From: Flavobacteriaceae bacterium
GTDB lineage: Bacteria; Bacteroidota; Bacteroidia; Flavobacteriales; Flavobacteriaceae
Reading direction: 5' to 3'
Assembly: GCA_013214065.1 (NCBI GenBank)
Contig: JABSPK010000008.1
Coordinates: forward strand, 62,001-126,000
DNA length: 64,000 nt
Below the pieces are notes generated by a model. It did not search any database, was not told the DNA's origin, and saw nothing but the letters and a program-made list of their open reading frames with translations. The position numbers were made by a program, and so were the translations under genes. Positions 18,569-27,230 of the stretch are shown piece by piece. Numbering within the stretch: position 1 is the first letter of the stretch; each line of letters starts with the position of its first letter.

Positions 18569-18895
18569 TTACTGGTATTGTTCCATCAATTCCCTCAATT
18601 TCTCCGGGTCTTGAAGCGTATCCCATCCAAAATAATTGATCGCCCATATTACATAGACCATCCAAATGAGGTTGAGGATGATTCCGATAATCGCCAAAAC
18701 CCTACCGGTTTTGACATTGCCGTAGCCCGTGTAAAGTTCCGGCTGTTCTTGATAGAGTTTGGTCGCTTTGTTGGCCAGTACCACCGCAATGATCCCGAAG
18801 ATCAAACCGAGCACCCCATAACAGCAACAGGTTACTATCGATACGATACCGAAGACCAAGATGAGCGTTGAATTGGGTAATTTCTGTTGTTCCAT
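18569..18895 (-). CDS. CCC-motif membrane protein (paralogue B)
   Basis: A 108-residue protein with two hydrophobic segments. The defining CCC motif lies in SIVTCCCYGVLGLIFGI within the first helix, and the loop YQEQPELYTGYGNVKTGRV precedes the second helix. Three adjacent Cys in a membrane helix suggest metal binding, acylation or packing, but the family has no known function. The C-terminal tail is soluble and charged (DPEKLRELMEQYQ). It lies ten bases downstream of the DUF2752 gene and four bases upstream of its paralogue. Confidence 0.85.
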   Translation of the reverse strand: MEQQKLPNSTLILVFGIVSIVTCCCYGVLGLIFGIIAVVLANKATKLYQEQPELYTGYGNVKTGRVLAIIGIILNLIWMVYVIWAINYFGWDTLQDPEKLRELMEQYQ

Positions 18896-18905
18896 GTGTT
18901 TGTGT

Positions 18906-19178
18906 TTAGTGGAAAATATGAGACATTTTATGAATGTAACTGATCATGATCGTGGCGACAACCAAAATCAAGAGTGCGACTTTGATTTGAAAAGCGTACT
19001 TGAATTTGATAAACAGGTTGACGACCAAGAACGAAAGCAACAAGAAGATGGGGTAAATTCCTGGGTACATTTGAAAAGCCGCCGCGAATTCCCCTTGTAA
19101 GACCAATTTGGCCGCGCGCTGAATGCCACAACCCGGGCATTCGATACCGAATAGTCGCTTGTTCAGACAAGGCAGCAT
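18906..19178 (-). CDS. DUF2752 membrane protein
   Basis: DUF2752 proteins are small membrane proteins with an N-terminal CPGCG motif, here GIECPGCGIQRAAK, and two or three helices. The 90-residue form from ATG 19178 (MLPCLNKRLFGIECPGCG) is the usual length; the frame extends 15 codons further upstream with no family resemblance. Cys residues in LPC and CPGC could bind metal or form disulfides. It is the first gene of a cluster with the two CCC-motif proteins, all carrying Cys motifs beside membrane helices. Function unknown. Confidence 0.85.
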   Translation of the reverse strand: MLPCLNKRLFGIECPGCGIQRAAKLVLQGEFAAAFQMYPGIYPIFLLLSFLVVNLFIKFKYAFQIKVALLILVVATIMISYIHKMSHIFH

Positions 19179-19233
19179 ATAATCTTCGGCCGTAAGCAAC
19201 AACGTAAAAAATACCGGTTTCACAAGTTCTTGA

Positions 19234-19262
19234 TTGGTGTGCTCAAAATACTATTATTTTTG
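19234..19262 (+). promoter_or_regulatory. Promoter for the Smr-domain gene
   Basis: TTG at 19234-19236 and TATTTTTG at 19255-19262 are separated by 18 bases. The predicted start is only about nine bases before the TTG start codon at 19277, so the leader is very short. Confidence 0.6.
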
Positions 19263-19276
19263 GAATGTAACAGGTA

Positions 19277-19831
19277 TTGCCCAAAGTTTTGCGAAGATTC
19301 GAAATCGGTGATAAAGTCGAAGTGGTTGACGAGCCCATTGCGGGAACCGTCGAAAAGATCGAGGGTCCGACGGTGACCATCACCACTTCGGATGGGTTCT
19401 CTTTGGCATTTGAAGACCGACAATTGGTGAAGGTGGCCGGTACCCTCAGGGTCACCGACTTCGACATTGCCCAAGGCAAGGTCGGAAAGGAACCCATAAA
19501 GCGTAAGAAGGACCCCGCTGTGAAAAAGAAAGCGCGTAATGCCCCTAAAATGGTGGTCGATCTTCATATCCATCAACTTACGGATAAGAGTAAAAGAATG
19601 TCGAATTTCGATATGTTGAACCTACAATTGGACACAGCGAAAAGACAGCTTGAATTCGCGATACGGAAACGTATTCAAAAAGTGGTTTTCATACACGGTG
19701 TCGGTGAAGGGGTCTTAAAGGAAGAATTAAGGTACCTCTTTGGGCGGTACGCGCAAGTGAAGTTTTACGATGCCGATTTTAGCAAATACGGCCTAGGGGC
19801 AACGGAAGTCTATATCTTTCAAAATGCTTAA
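19277..19831 (+). CDS. Smr-domain protein (often mislabelled MutS)
   Basis: A 184-residue protein with an N-terminal beta-rich region (FEIGDKVEVVDEPIAGTVEKI), a basic linker (KRKKDPAVKKKARNAPK) and a C-terminal Smr domain with VDLHIHQL and IHGVGEG motifs (canonical LDxH and HGxG). Smr domains are nucleases or RNA/DNA-binding modules; the MutS mismatch-binding and ATPase domains are absent, so a mismatch-repair name is not justified. The start is TTG 19277: an in-frame ATG upstream (19265) is followed at once by TAA. It converges on the lipoprotein gene, overlapping it by four bases. Confidence 0.86.
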   Translation: MPKVLRRFEIGDKVEVVDEPIAGTVEKIEGPTVTITTSDGFSLAFEDRQLVKVAGTLRVTDFDIAQGKVGKEPIKRKKDPAVKKKARNAPKMVVDLHIHQLTDKSKRMSNFDMLNLQLDTAKRQLEFAIRKRIQKVVFIHGVGEGVLKEELRYLFGRYAQVKFYDADFSKYGLGATEVYIFQNA

Positions 19832-20328
19832 TTGGCGGTGGTGGTCACCGTTCCGAACTCACTAATGGTCAAATCGGTGATGCGTTCTCCTTGATCATTG
19901 ACCAAGGTTATGTTCTGAAGTTGTATGGTATGCTCGAAAGCACCGGCCTCGTTCGCTACAGTGGTTATCAGGACTTCACCGTCTTGCGCCTCGATTTCTT
20001 CCGTGACTACGGGTGTTACCGGTGGAATATCGTCACAGAAGTAATTGCTGGTCACTGTTTCGGAAAAAATGCGATAGGTCACTTGTGATTGCCCAGGTAC
20101 CGAACTGCTGATCGTCTCGGTGGTGGCCTCATTGCTGAGTAATCCACTTTGAAGATTGAGGATCAACGCTTGATCGGCATTGATCTTGAAGAAAAGAACG
20201 GTTGTCGTATCGACGGTCCCGCATTGTTGTATCGAGACGCTGTCGAAATCGATGGTCTCAATTTGAAGGTCACCGTCACTGCATGAAACCATAGTCACCA
20301 AAGCCAACAAACCCAATAATTTTTTCAT
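19828..20328 (-). CDS. Hypothetical lipoprotein
   Basis: The 166-residue product starts MKKLLGLLALVTMVSCSDGD, a signal peptide with a lipobox (MVSC, Cys 16), so it is probably an outer-membrane or surface lipoprotein. The mature part is acidic and Thr/Val/Ile-rich, suggesting a beta fold, and has two further Cys (QQCGT, FCDDIPP) that could form a disulfide. No family is recognised. A TAAATTTG element at 20334-20341 lies immediately before the ATG, which would make the transcript nearly leaderless. It stands alone between converging and diverging neighbours. Confidence 0.78.
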   Translation of the reverse strand: MKKLLGLLALVTMVSCSDGDLQIETIDFDSVSIQQCGTVDTTTVLFFKINADQALILNLQSGLLSNEATTETISSSVPGQSQVTYRIFSETVTSNYFCDDIPPVTPVVTEEIEAQDGEVLITTVANEAGAFEHTIQLQNITLVNDQGERITDLTISEFGTVTTTAN

Positions 20329-20439
20329 GGTTTCAAATTTAAGTGAAATCGAAGGTAATGCCCTTCCGAAAGGCTTTGAATTTTAATTAAATTAACTTAT
20401 TTCCGCTATTTTAGCCGAACGAAAAGTTGAATTCAAGTT

Positions 20440-21588
20440 ATGCAAAAGGTCTATCTCGACAATGCCGCTACCACCCAGGTGAGAGCGGGTGTGATCGCCA
20501 AGATGCAAGAGGCGCTTTCCGAATTTTACGGGAACCCATCGTCGACCCATAGTTTCGGACGCACGGCCAAAACGGCCATAGAAAAAGCGCGAAAGACCAT
20601 CGCTAAGGAACTTAATGCGCATCCTTCCGAAATTATCTTTACTTCGGGTGGTACTGAAGCCGATAACATGATCTTACGCTGCGCTGTGCGCGATTTGGGC
20701 GTACAGACCATCATTACCTCCAAAATCGAACACCATGCCGTTTTGCATACCGCTGAAGAATTGGCGGCTGAGTATGGCATCGGTTTGGAATTCGTTGATT
20801 TGGATGGGGATGGCAACCCGGACCTTGCGCATCTGCAAAATTTATTGGAAACCGACGGAACCAAAAAATTGGTCAGTTTGATGCATGTCAACAACGAAAT
20901 CGGGAATCTGATCGATATCACGACCATCGGGGAACTTTGCCGTGCGAACGATGCACTTTTCCATTCGGATACCGTGCAATCGGTCGGTCATTTCCGATGG
21001 GATGTCGGAGCTGTACCGATCGACTTTTTAACAGCGGCGGCCCACAAGTTCCACGGTCCCAAGGGTGTCGGTTTCGCCTTCGTCCGAAAGAACTCGGGTT
21101 TGAAGCCTTTGATCGTCGGTGGATCTCAAGAACGTGGCTTTAGGGCTGGAACCGAACCTTTTCACAATATCGTGGGTTTGGAACAGGCCTTTATCGAAGC
21201 TTATGAACATCTCGAGGAGGAACAAGCTTATGTAACCGGTTTGAAAACCTATTTTATCAATGCGTTGCAAAAAGCCATACCGGGGGTGCTGTTCAACGGC
21301 CTATCAGGTGAAGTGGAACGCAGTACGTATACCTTGGTCAACGTTCGCTTGCCTTTCGATAAGCAAAAGTCGTTGATGTTGCTTTTCCATCTTGATCTAA
21401 AAGGCATCGCCTGTTCTAAAGGGAGCGCTTGCCAATCGGGTAGTGCCAAAGGATCCCATGTGCTTAATGAATTGCTGTCGGATAGTGAATCGGATTGCCC
21501 CTCGCTACGGTTTTCTTTTTCGAAATACAATACCGAGGCCGAGATCGATTATGTGATCGGGGTTTTGAAAGACTTCGCGGAAAGTTAA
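20440..21588 (+). CDS. Cysteine desulfurase, NifS/IscS-like
   Basis: A PLP enzyme that removes sulfur from cysteine and carries it as a persulfide for Fe-S clusters or thio-modified cofactors. The 382-residue length is standard. The PLP lysine is in AAAHKFHGPKG (Lys about 203), the PLP-stacking His is in SKIEHHAVL (about 99-100), and the catalytic Cys is in GSACQSGS (about 331). The long flexible loop around SGSAKGSHVLNE marks the IscS/NifS (group I) type rather than SufS. No iscU or suf gene is adjacent, so the acceptor cannot be named. Its end overlaps the converging secreted-protein gene by four bases. Confidence 0.93.
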   Translation: MQKVYLDNAATTQVRAGVIAKMQEALSEFYGNPSSTHSFGRTAKTAIEKARKTIAKELNAHPSEIIFTSGGTEADNMILRCAVRDLGVQTIITSKIEHHAVLHTAEELAAEYGIGLEFVDLDGDGNPDLAHLQNLLETDGTKKLVSLMHVNNEIGNLIDITTIGELCRANDALFHSDTVQSVGHFRWDVGAVPIDFLTAAAHKFHGPKGVGFAFVRKNSGLKPLIVGGSQERGFRAGTEPFHNIVGLEQAFIEAYEHLEEEQAYVTGLKTYFINALQKAIPGVLFNGLSGEVERSTYTLVNVRLPFDKQKSLMLLFHLDLKGIACSKGSACQSGSAKGSHVLNELLSDSESDCPSLRFSFSKYNTEAEIDYVIGVLKDFAES

Positions 21589-22259
21589 TTCCTCTTTTTC
21601 CTCCGTTTTTTCTCTTTGTCGTACGGAAACTTTCTGGATGCCAATTTCATCATCTTATCGATGAGGTCCGTCGTGTTCTTGCCGGTTTTCTTGGTGATTT
21701 CTTTCTCGTATTTCCAAAGCAGTTTTCCTGTGGCCCCATCACTTATCTTGATACCGATACGCCCATAATTCGCATCACCACTGAAATAATCGAACAAACT
21801 AAAGTCGGTTGGGACCCCTTCAGACAGTAGGATATTGAGATTCAGATTACCACTGATGATACCATCAACACCCAAAATTTCAGAAAGCTGTTTGATGGTA
21901 TAGACATCGATGTTCTTATAGCTGATGCCGTTTTGGGCCAAAAGGGCATAGGTATCTTCTACATTTTGGAATTCGACGTTGAATTTCTTACGCCTTTTCC
22001 TTCTTGAAAAGTAGGTCTCCAAAGCATTTTGAACCGCCTTCCCTTCACGTTCGGCCAAAGCATCCCGCTCTTCCTTTTCAAGGGTGCCATCCAAATCGAG
22101 TCGGGCCAGAAAGGGGATGATGGCCAAGGTCTCATGATCGGCACTCAGTTCGTCGAACCGTTTGCTTTCATAGATGTTCTTTTGCGCGGCGACGTTACTG
22201 ACGAACAGGAAGCAAAAAGCGACTAGGAGTATGTTATGGTACTTCTTAAATGCGTACAC
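21585..22259 (-). CDS. Secreted hypothetical protein
   Basis: A 224-residue protein with a signal peptide (YHNILLVAFCFLFVSNVAAQ). The mature part reads like a lipoprotein-assembly or CsgG/LpoB-type alpha-beta domain (LAIIPFLARLDLDG..., LGVDGIISGNLNLN), but I cannot confirm that. The C-terminus is very basic (DKEKKRRKKRN). The start codon is GTG and lies 14 bases inside the end of the TonB receptor gene, so the two are translationally coupled. It is the last gene of the M23 peptidase / TonB receptor operon and may serve the same envelope process. Function unknown. Confidence 0.75.
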   Translation of the reverse strand: MYAFKKYHNILLVAFCFLFVSNVAAQKNIYESKRFDELSADHETLAIIPFLARLDLDGTLEKEERDALAEREGKAVQNALETYFSRRKRRKKFNVEFQNVEDTYALLAQNGISYKNIDVYTIKQLSEILGVDGIISGNLNLNILLSEGVPTDFSLFDYFSGDANYGRIGIKISDGATGKLLWKYEKEITKKTGKNTTDLIDKMMKLASRKFPYDKEKKRRKKRN

Positions 22260-24744
22260 TGAGCTTGAGATTTAAGATGCGGGAGGTCAAAAAATTCGGC
22301 ACGGCGAATTGTCGTTGGGTGTCCACATCCCGAACCCAGGTATTGGTGATCGAGTTTTGGTTGTTGAACATATTGAAAATTTCAAACCCCAGGGTGAATT
22401 CTTTGAATTGTTGCAGCCAGTGCCCCTCCTGCCTTTGTGTTTTACCGTCGACAAAAATATATGAAATTCCTAAATCGGCACGGCGATAGTCTCTTAATCT
22501 ATTCTGAAAATCATAAGGATCGGCGTTATTCGGGGATCCACCCGGCAAGCCGGTGTTGTAGACCAAGTTCAAATACAATTTCAGATTCGGTATGGAAGGC
22601 ATGTGATCCTGAAAGAGTAGTCCTAGTTTGAAGCGTTGATCCGTTGGCCTTGAGATATAGCCCCGCCCATCGATGTTCTCTTCCGTTCTTAAGTAGCCGA
22701 TGCTTACCCAAGATTCTTCACCGGGAACGAAGGCCCCATTCAGTCGAAAATCAACCCCGTATGCGAAGGCTTCCGCATTGTTTTCTGCCGCGTAGCGTAC
22801 CCGTACGTCTTCGATGGTATAGGGGTTCACGTCGCTCAGTTTTTTATAATACGCCTCACTGACCAGCGTGAAAGGGCGTTGCCCTAAGGTAAAACTGTAT
22901 TCATTGCCCAAGACCAAGTGCAATGATTTCTGGGCCCCGACTTCCGGGTTGATGAGGCCCTGGCGATCTCGCAATTCCCTGTAAAAGGCCGGTTGTTGGT
23001 AACTGCCCACTGCAAATCGAAAGAGCATATCGCGATTCCAATCGGGTTTAATGCCGAACTGTGCCCTCGGACTGAACAAGAATTGCCTGTTTCGATCGCC
23101 ATCACCTGGGTCTACTGTCCATGATTGACCGCGGACCCCAAGGTTGTAATATATATCGGTCGTTCCCCATTGCGTCTGTTTGCTGAGTTGCGCAAAAGCC
23201 GAAAGCCGATCGGTGACCACAAAATTCGTGGCCCTAACCCCTTCGAACGGTACGATATCGGCTTCGAAAGGCTCTTGGGGTTGGTTGTTGACGAAGGGTG
23301 GTTCGGCAGGGCGTATAAAGAAACCTGCGGAATCGATGAATTCCGCTTCGCGCAATTGGTCCCTGAAATCTTCACGGGTGTACCGCAAGCCCCATTCGTA
23401 TAGATGCTCACCTTGTTTAAGGGAACCTTTATGGGTGAGCGAAAAAATCAGTGCATCCAATTGGTTCCTCGCCCTGTTGATTTGTGAACCGATACCCCTG
23501 GTATTGGTAGCTTCGCCAAGATTTTCATTGCCCAAATCCGTCACTACATCACCCAATTCGTAGGTGGCGATGATATCTGAGAATTCTTCTTCGGTGGCAT
23601 GGTAAATGGACGAGGAAAAGTTCAATTGCAGGTTTTCAGTCGGACTGTAATCGGCTTTGAGGGCACCGAACTCGGTCTGATAGGTATTGTTTTCAGTACC
23701 TTCATAGAATACCAATAGGGCGCGGGGATCCAGAAGGGTGCCAAAATTCGTCTGCCGATTTACAGGGGTGTTCTCATAGTCGTTGATTGCAAAGTACCCC
23801 AGAAACCCGAGACTGAACCGATCGGAAACCCGATACATCATATAACTTTGGATATCCGTGAAGGAAGGGTTGACCGTTGTTTCGGTCTGTTGGCTATTGA
23901 TCAATAGTGAATTGTCTCGGTATCTAAAACCGGTAATGGCGGTAAAGGAGTTGTTCTTCGAGACGGCTTCGACCGTGCCGCCGACCCCTAAAAGACTGGC
24001 ATCCATTTGAATTGAAAATGAGGAAGGGGTCTTGTACGAGATATCAAGGACCGAAGACAGCTTATCGCCATATTTTGATTGGAACCCCCCTGCCGAAAAC
24101 CTCAAATTTTCGATCATATTCGAGTTGATGAAGCTAAATCCTTCCTGTTGGGCCGAGCGTACCAGAAAAGGGCGGTATACTTCGATACCATTGACGTAGA
24201 CCAGGTTTTCGTCGAAATTACCCCCACGTACATTGTATTGCGTGCTCAGTTCGTTGTTGAAGGAAACGCCGGGCAATAGTTTTAAAACGTTCGCCACTCC
24301 TTGGTTGGCCCCGGGTATATTCCGCGCCAATTGTGGGGAAATCGTAGTGATGCCCGACACACTTTTGACCCCGGTAGCGAGGATTTCTACCCCGTCGATC
24401 TGCACCACGTCCGTCTTCATGACCGGATTGAATTCAAAAGTCTCGTTACTTCGTAAAATCAAGTTTTCGAGAACGACATCGGCATGTCCGATATGGGAGA
24501 ACCGGATGGTCACGGCGATATCGGCATCGACCTCCAACACATAATTGCCGTTGGCATCGCTTACGGCTCCAAATCCCGCATACGAAATATTGACGTTTTC
24601 AAGGGGACGGTTGCCTTCTTCGAAAACCGTACCGGTCAAGGTGGCTGTTTGTGCCACTACACCCAGGCCTACAAAAAATATCCCGATGCTGAGGATTCTT
24701 TTGCAGCCTGACAAAATGCTATTTTCTGAAAAATACCTGTTCAA
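22246..24744 (-). CDS. TonB-dependent outer-membrane receptor
   Basis: An 832-residue receptor: signal peptide ending GVVAQ, a CarboxypepD_reg-like beta domain (TLTGTVFEEGNRPLENVNIS) at about 34-115, a plug domain with NVRGGNFDENLVYVNG near 170-190, and a beta-barrel to the C-terminal LKLSVRI ending in an aromatic-poor strand. No SusD partner is next to it, so it is not a typical polysaccharide (SusCD) system; the substrate cannot be read. The start is TTG, either 24744 (26 bases inside the M23 gene) or TTG 24714 (just past it). It is followed, with overlap, by a secreted-protein gene. Confidence 0.9.
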   Translation of the reverse strand: MNRYFSENSILSGCKRILSIGIFFVGLGVVAQTATLTGTVFEEGNRPLENVNISYAGFGAVSDANGNYVLEVDADIAVTIRFSHIGHADVVLENLILRSNETFEFNPVMKTDVVQIDGVEILATGVKSVSGITTISPQLARNIPGANQGVANVLKLLPGVSFNNELSTQYNVRGGNFDENLVYVNGIEVYRPFLVRSAQQEGFSFINSNMIENLRFSAGGFQSKYGDKLSSVLDISYKTPSSFSIQMDASLLGVGGTVEAVSKNNSFTAITGFRYRDNSLLINSQQTETTVNPSFTDIQSYMMYRVSDRFSLGFLGYFAINDYENTPVNRQTNFGTLLDPRALLVFYEGTENNTYQTEFGALKADYSPTENLQLNFSSSIYHATEEEFSDIIATYELGDVVTDLGNENLGEATNTRGIGSQINRARNQLDALIFSLTHKGSLKQGEHLYEWGLRYTREDFRDQLREAEFIDSAGFFIRPAEPPFVNNQPQEPFEADIVPFEGVRATNFVVTDRLSAFAQLSKQTQWGTTDIYYNLGVRGQSWTVDPGDGDRNRQFLFSPRAQFGIKPDWNRDMLFRFAVGSYQQPAFYRELRDRQGLINPEVGAQKSLHLVLGNEYSFTLGQRPFTLVSEAYYKKLSDVNPYTIEDVRVRYAAENNAEAFAYGVDFRLNGAFVPGEESWVSIGYLRTEENIDGRGYISRPTDQRFKLGLLFQDHMPSIPNLKLYLNLVYNTGLPGGSPNNADPYDFQNRLRDYRRADLGISYIFVDGKTQRQEGHWLQQFKEFTLGFEIFNMFNNQNSITNTWVRDVDTQRQFAVPNFLTSRILNLKLSVRI

Positions 24745-26410
24745 GTGAACTACTATTGCCTACATTATCGGTAACGGTGATTTGCAAAAGACATTGGGTC
24801 TGGTCGGCGATTTTATCATCGAAATTGTAGGTGATTGTCTTTGTTTTGGGCTCGTATTCCATTAAAATCCATTCACCGTTGAGGGTGGCTTCATAGGTGT
24901 CGATACCACTTAGGTCATCGCTAATCCGCAAACTAAGGTAACTATAGTTGTTCAGCCACTGCCGATCCTTGAAATTTTTGGGTTGGATTTTCGGTGCTAC
25001 GGTGTCTTGGGCGATGGTATACCGACCCAAGGTCCGAGTCCGGGTCAATAAGGCGTTGTCACGGCGGTAAGTTTTCGCATAGGATGGGTTGCCTTTTTCG
25101 TCGAGATGGGCGATAAAGCTTTTGCTTTTCTCGGATGCATCCAAATGGGAGGCATCGAATTGTATCGTAAAATTCCGATGCGCGGCCACCGTTTTATCAT
25201 GGATCTTGATGGTGTCCGTACCCTCTTCCAGGTCGATATGGAAATCTTGGTAAAAGGTGCTGATCGGAAAGTAGACCTTGGCCGCGCCCAAATCGAAACT
25301 GTTCGGTTTTGTGGCTTCCAAAAAATATGCGGTCTTTTTGGTTTTCGCAGGCACTTTGATCGGTTCGTTTTTGCCGTGAACGGGAATGTTGACCTTCACC
25401 TTATTGCCTTCGATGTCGGCAATATCCAATTCAACCTGGTAGTCATATCCTTCAAGAACCTTGATTTTACCGTCGAGGTACAACGATTTGTAAATCCCCA
25501 ATTTGTTCGCATCTTCTTTAAAGCACTTTTGGATGCGTTGCCTGAATTTCCCGTAATGCGCATAGTCGATCAGCGTATTGATGTACCGGGTCTCGCCAAA
25601 GGAGAAGGTTTCGAAATCATAGGCCGATACCACCTTTCCATTGACCTTTTGTGTCACCGAATACACCCCGTTCTTATTCGCTGCCATGTCTTGCCGATCA
25701 AAAGCATTGAACCCGAAACCGATCGTGCCCGAAGCGGTTACCGGATCGGCCAAGAAGGACCCATCGGCCTGTTTGGTAAAATTCAATTGTATTTTCGAAG
25801 CACTTTGGTTGACATGCGCATCCGGCGACAGCGGATAGCCATAAAGCCCGACCAATGAGGGGTCGGTTGCATCCCGCACCTCATACCCATAGAGCAGCGG
25901 ATTGGTCGGCATTTCCGTGACACTGTTACGGATCTCGAAATGCAAATGTGGCCCGAAAGAGCCCCCGGTGTTGCCCGTATAGGCGACCACTTCGTCTTTG
26001 TTGACCGCAAGGGCACCGTACTCGGGAAAAAGCTCTATTTCATATGACTTTTTACGGTATTGTTCTTTTTTGATGTAAGCCTCGATTTCGGGACTGAATT
26101 TTTTCAAATGGGCATAGACCGAAGTAAAGCCATTAGGATGGGCCACATAAAGTGCTTTGCCATAGCCCCATAAAGACACTTTGATACGGGTGACGGTGCC
26201 GTTGGCGATAGCGTAAACCGGAAGTCCCTGTCGTCGTTGGGTCTTGATGTCGATACCGGAATGGAAGTGGTTCGATCGCAGTTCACCAAAGGTACCGGAT
26301 AAGATCAGGGGAATATCTAAGGGAGAACGGAATTGATCCTGTGGATACTTTTCTTGACCGATGAGGTTCATTGCCAAAAGGAGCACGGTCACAAAAGGGA
26401 ATAGGCGCAT
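24719..26410 (-). CDS. Secreted M23-family peptidoglycan endopeptidase
   Basis: The 563-residue product has a signal peptide (LFPFVTVLLLAMNLIG-Q) and an N-terminal LytM/M23 domain. Zinc ligands are visible: HSGID (His about 50, Asp about 54) and HLHFE (His 155 and 157), so the catalytic site is complete. About 400 residues of beta-rich sequence follow, including Ig-like repeats near the end (IQPKNFKDRQWLNNYSYLSL). It probably cleaves peptidoglycan cross-links in the periplasm. It is the first gene of a three-gene operon with the TonB receptor and a secreted protein. Confidence 0.92.
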   Translation of the reverse strand: MRLFPFVTVLLLAMNLIGQEKYPQDQFRSPLDIPLILSGTFGELRSNHFHSGIDIKTQRRQGLPVYAIANGTVTRIKVSLWGYGKALYVAHPNGFTSVYAHLKKFSPEIEAYIKKEQYRKKSYEIELFPEYGALAVNKDEVVAYTGNTGGSFGPHLHFEIRNSVTEMPTNPLLYGYEVRDATDPSLVGLYGYPLSPDAHVNQSASKIQLNFTKQADGSFLADPVTASGTIGFGFNAFDRQDMAANKNGVYSVTQKVNGKVVSAYDFETFSFGETRYINTLIDYAHYGKFRQRIQKCFKEDANKLGIYKSLYLDGKIKVLEGYDYQVELDIADIEGNKVKVNIPVHGKNEPIKVPAKTKKTAYFLEATKPNSFDLGAAKVYFPISTFYQDFHIDLEEGTDTIKIHDKTVAAHRNFTIQFDASHLDASEKSKSFIAHLDEKGNPSYAKTYRRDNALLTRTRTLGRYTIAQDTVAPKIQPKNFKDRQWLNNYSYLSLRISDDLSGIDTYEATLNGEWILMEYEPKTKTITYNFDDKIADQTQCLLQITVTDNVGNSSSLEQVFFRK

Positions 26411-26518
26411 TTACACAATCGTTTTCCATACGAAAGTAACCAATACGGGCGACATAGACCCCCAAGTTGGAGGAGGCTTTCGAACAGGCTGCCCCCTTTC
26501 GATTAAATGATAAAATTA

Positions 26519-26549
26519 TTGGATGGTTACCTAAGGATGGTTAACTTTG
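26519..26549 (+). promoter_or_regulatory. Promoter for the coiled-coil protein / zapA operon
   Basis: TTG at 26519-26521 and TAACTTTG at 26542-26549 with a 20-base spacer fit the Bacteroidota -33/-7 arrangement. The ATG at 26574 lies about 18 bases after the predicted start. Confidence 0.62.
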
Positions 26550-26573
26550 TGAGACACGTATTGCAATTTGCAT

Positions 26574-26864
26574 ATGGGCGAACTTGTTGAAATCGTTGAC
26601 TCTTTGGAAAACAAGATTAGCAAGCTTCTGCATAAACTGGAATTGCTCAATCAAGCAAATGCCAAGTTGAAGGAAGAACTCCGATCTATCCAAGAAAAAC
26701 AGGAAACTACCAAGAGCGCCATGGTCGATTGGGAAGAAAAATACAACTCCCTAAGATTGGCGAATTCAATGCTCGGCAGTAATACGAATAAAACTGAGGC
26801 AAAGCTCAAAATAAATGCACTGATACGCGAATTGGACCTGTGTATAGCCCAATTAGCCGAATAG
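26574..26864 (+). CDS. Small coiled-coil protein upstream of zapA
   Basis: A 96-residue, highly charged protein that should form one long coiled coil (heptads from VDSLENKISKLLHKLELL through KEELRSIQEKQETTK). There is no membrane segment. The start is ATG 26574 (MGELVEIVDSLEN); a TTG two codons upstream is in frame. It is 15 bases upstream of zapA on the same strand, a conserved arrangement in Flavobacteriia, so a role at the division site with ZapA is a reasonable inference, but no function is shown. Confidence 0.8.
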   Translation: MGELVEIVDSLENKISKLLHKLELLNQANAKLKEELRSIQEKQETTKSAMVDWEEKYNSLRLANSMLGSNTNKTEAKLKINALIRELDLCIAQLAE

Positions 26865-26879
26865 TGCCGAACAACACTT

Positions 26880-27176
26880 ATGGAGGAAAAGCTCAAAATC
26901 AAGCTTTCCATTGCCGACAGGGTTTACCCCCTGACCATTGATCCACGGCAAGAGGAAGGGTTGAGGAAAGCGGCTAAGAACATTGAGAACCTGGCGAAGA
27001 AATTCGAGCAGAACTATGCCGTGAGGGACAAGCAGGATGTATTGGCGATGTGCGCCTTACAGTTCGCTTCGAAGATTGAGCAAGGAGGGATCAACGAATC
27101 GGAAGATCTGAAGGCGTCCCTAGAGCGATTGAAAGCGTTGCAAGAGCTGGTCGACAGCAAACTTGGATCAGAATAA
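26880..27176 (+). CDS. zapA: Cell division protein ZapA
   Basis: ZapA cross-links FtsZ filaments at the Z ring. The 98-residue length and layout match: an N-terminal beta strand region (KLKIKLSIADRVYPLTID), then helices with the conserved RKAAKNIENLAKKFEQNY stretch and a long C-terminal coiled coil (ASLERLKALQELVDSKL). It follows a small coiled-coil protein gene and precedes a probable 6S RNA gene, the same neighbourhood that zapA and ssrS share in gammaproteobacteria. Confidence 0.93.
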   Translation: MEEKLKIKLSIADRVYPLTIDPRQEEGLRKAAKNIENLAKKFEQNYAVRDKQDVLAMCALQFASKIEQGGINESEDLKASLERLKALQELVDSKLGSE

Positions 27177-27230
27177 GTTCTTTAAAAAACATTGTTACTG
27201 CCCACATTGGTAATTAATTTTTGGCAAACT

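Noticed and set aside
19277-19831. MutS mismatch-repair annotation for the Smr-domain protein
   Set aside because: Only the C-terminal Smr domain is present; MutS mismatch-binding and ATPase domains are absent.
25106-25858. Antisense frame of 250 codons inside the M23 peptidase gene
   Set aside because: The sense protein has complete zinc ligands and a continuous fold; the antisense product is a compositional shadow.
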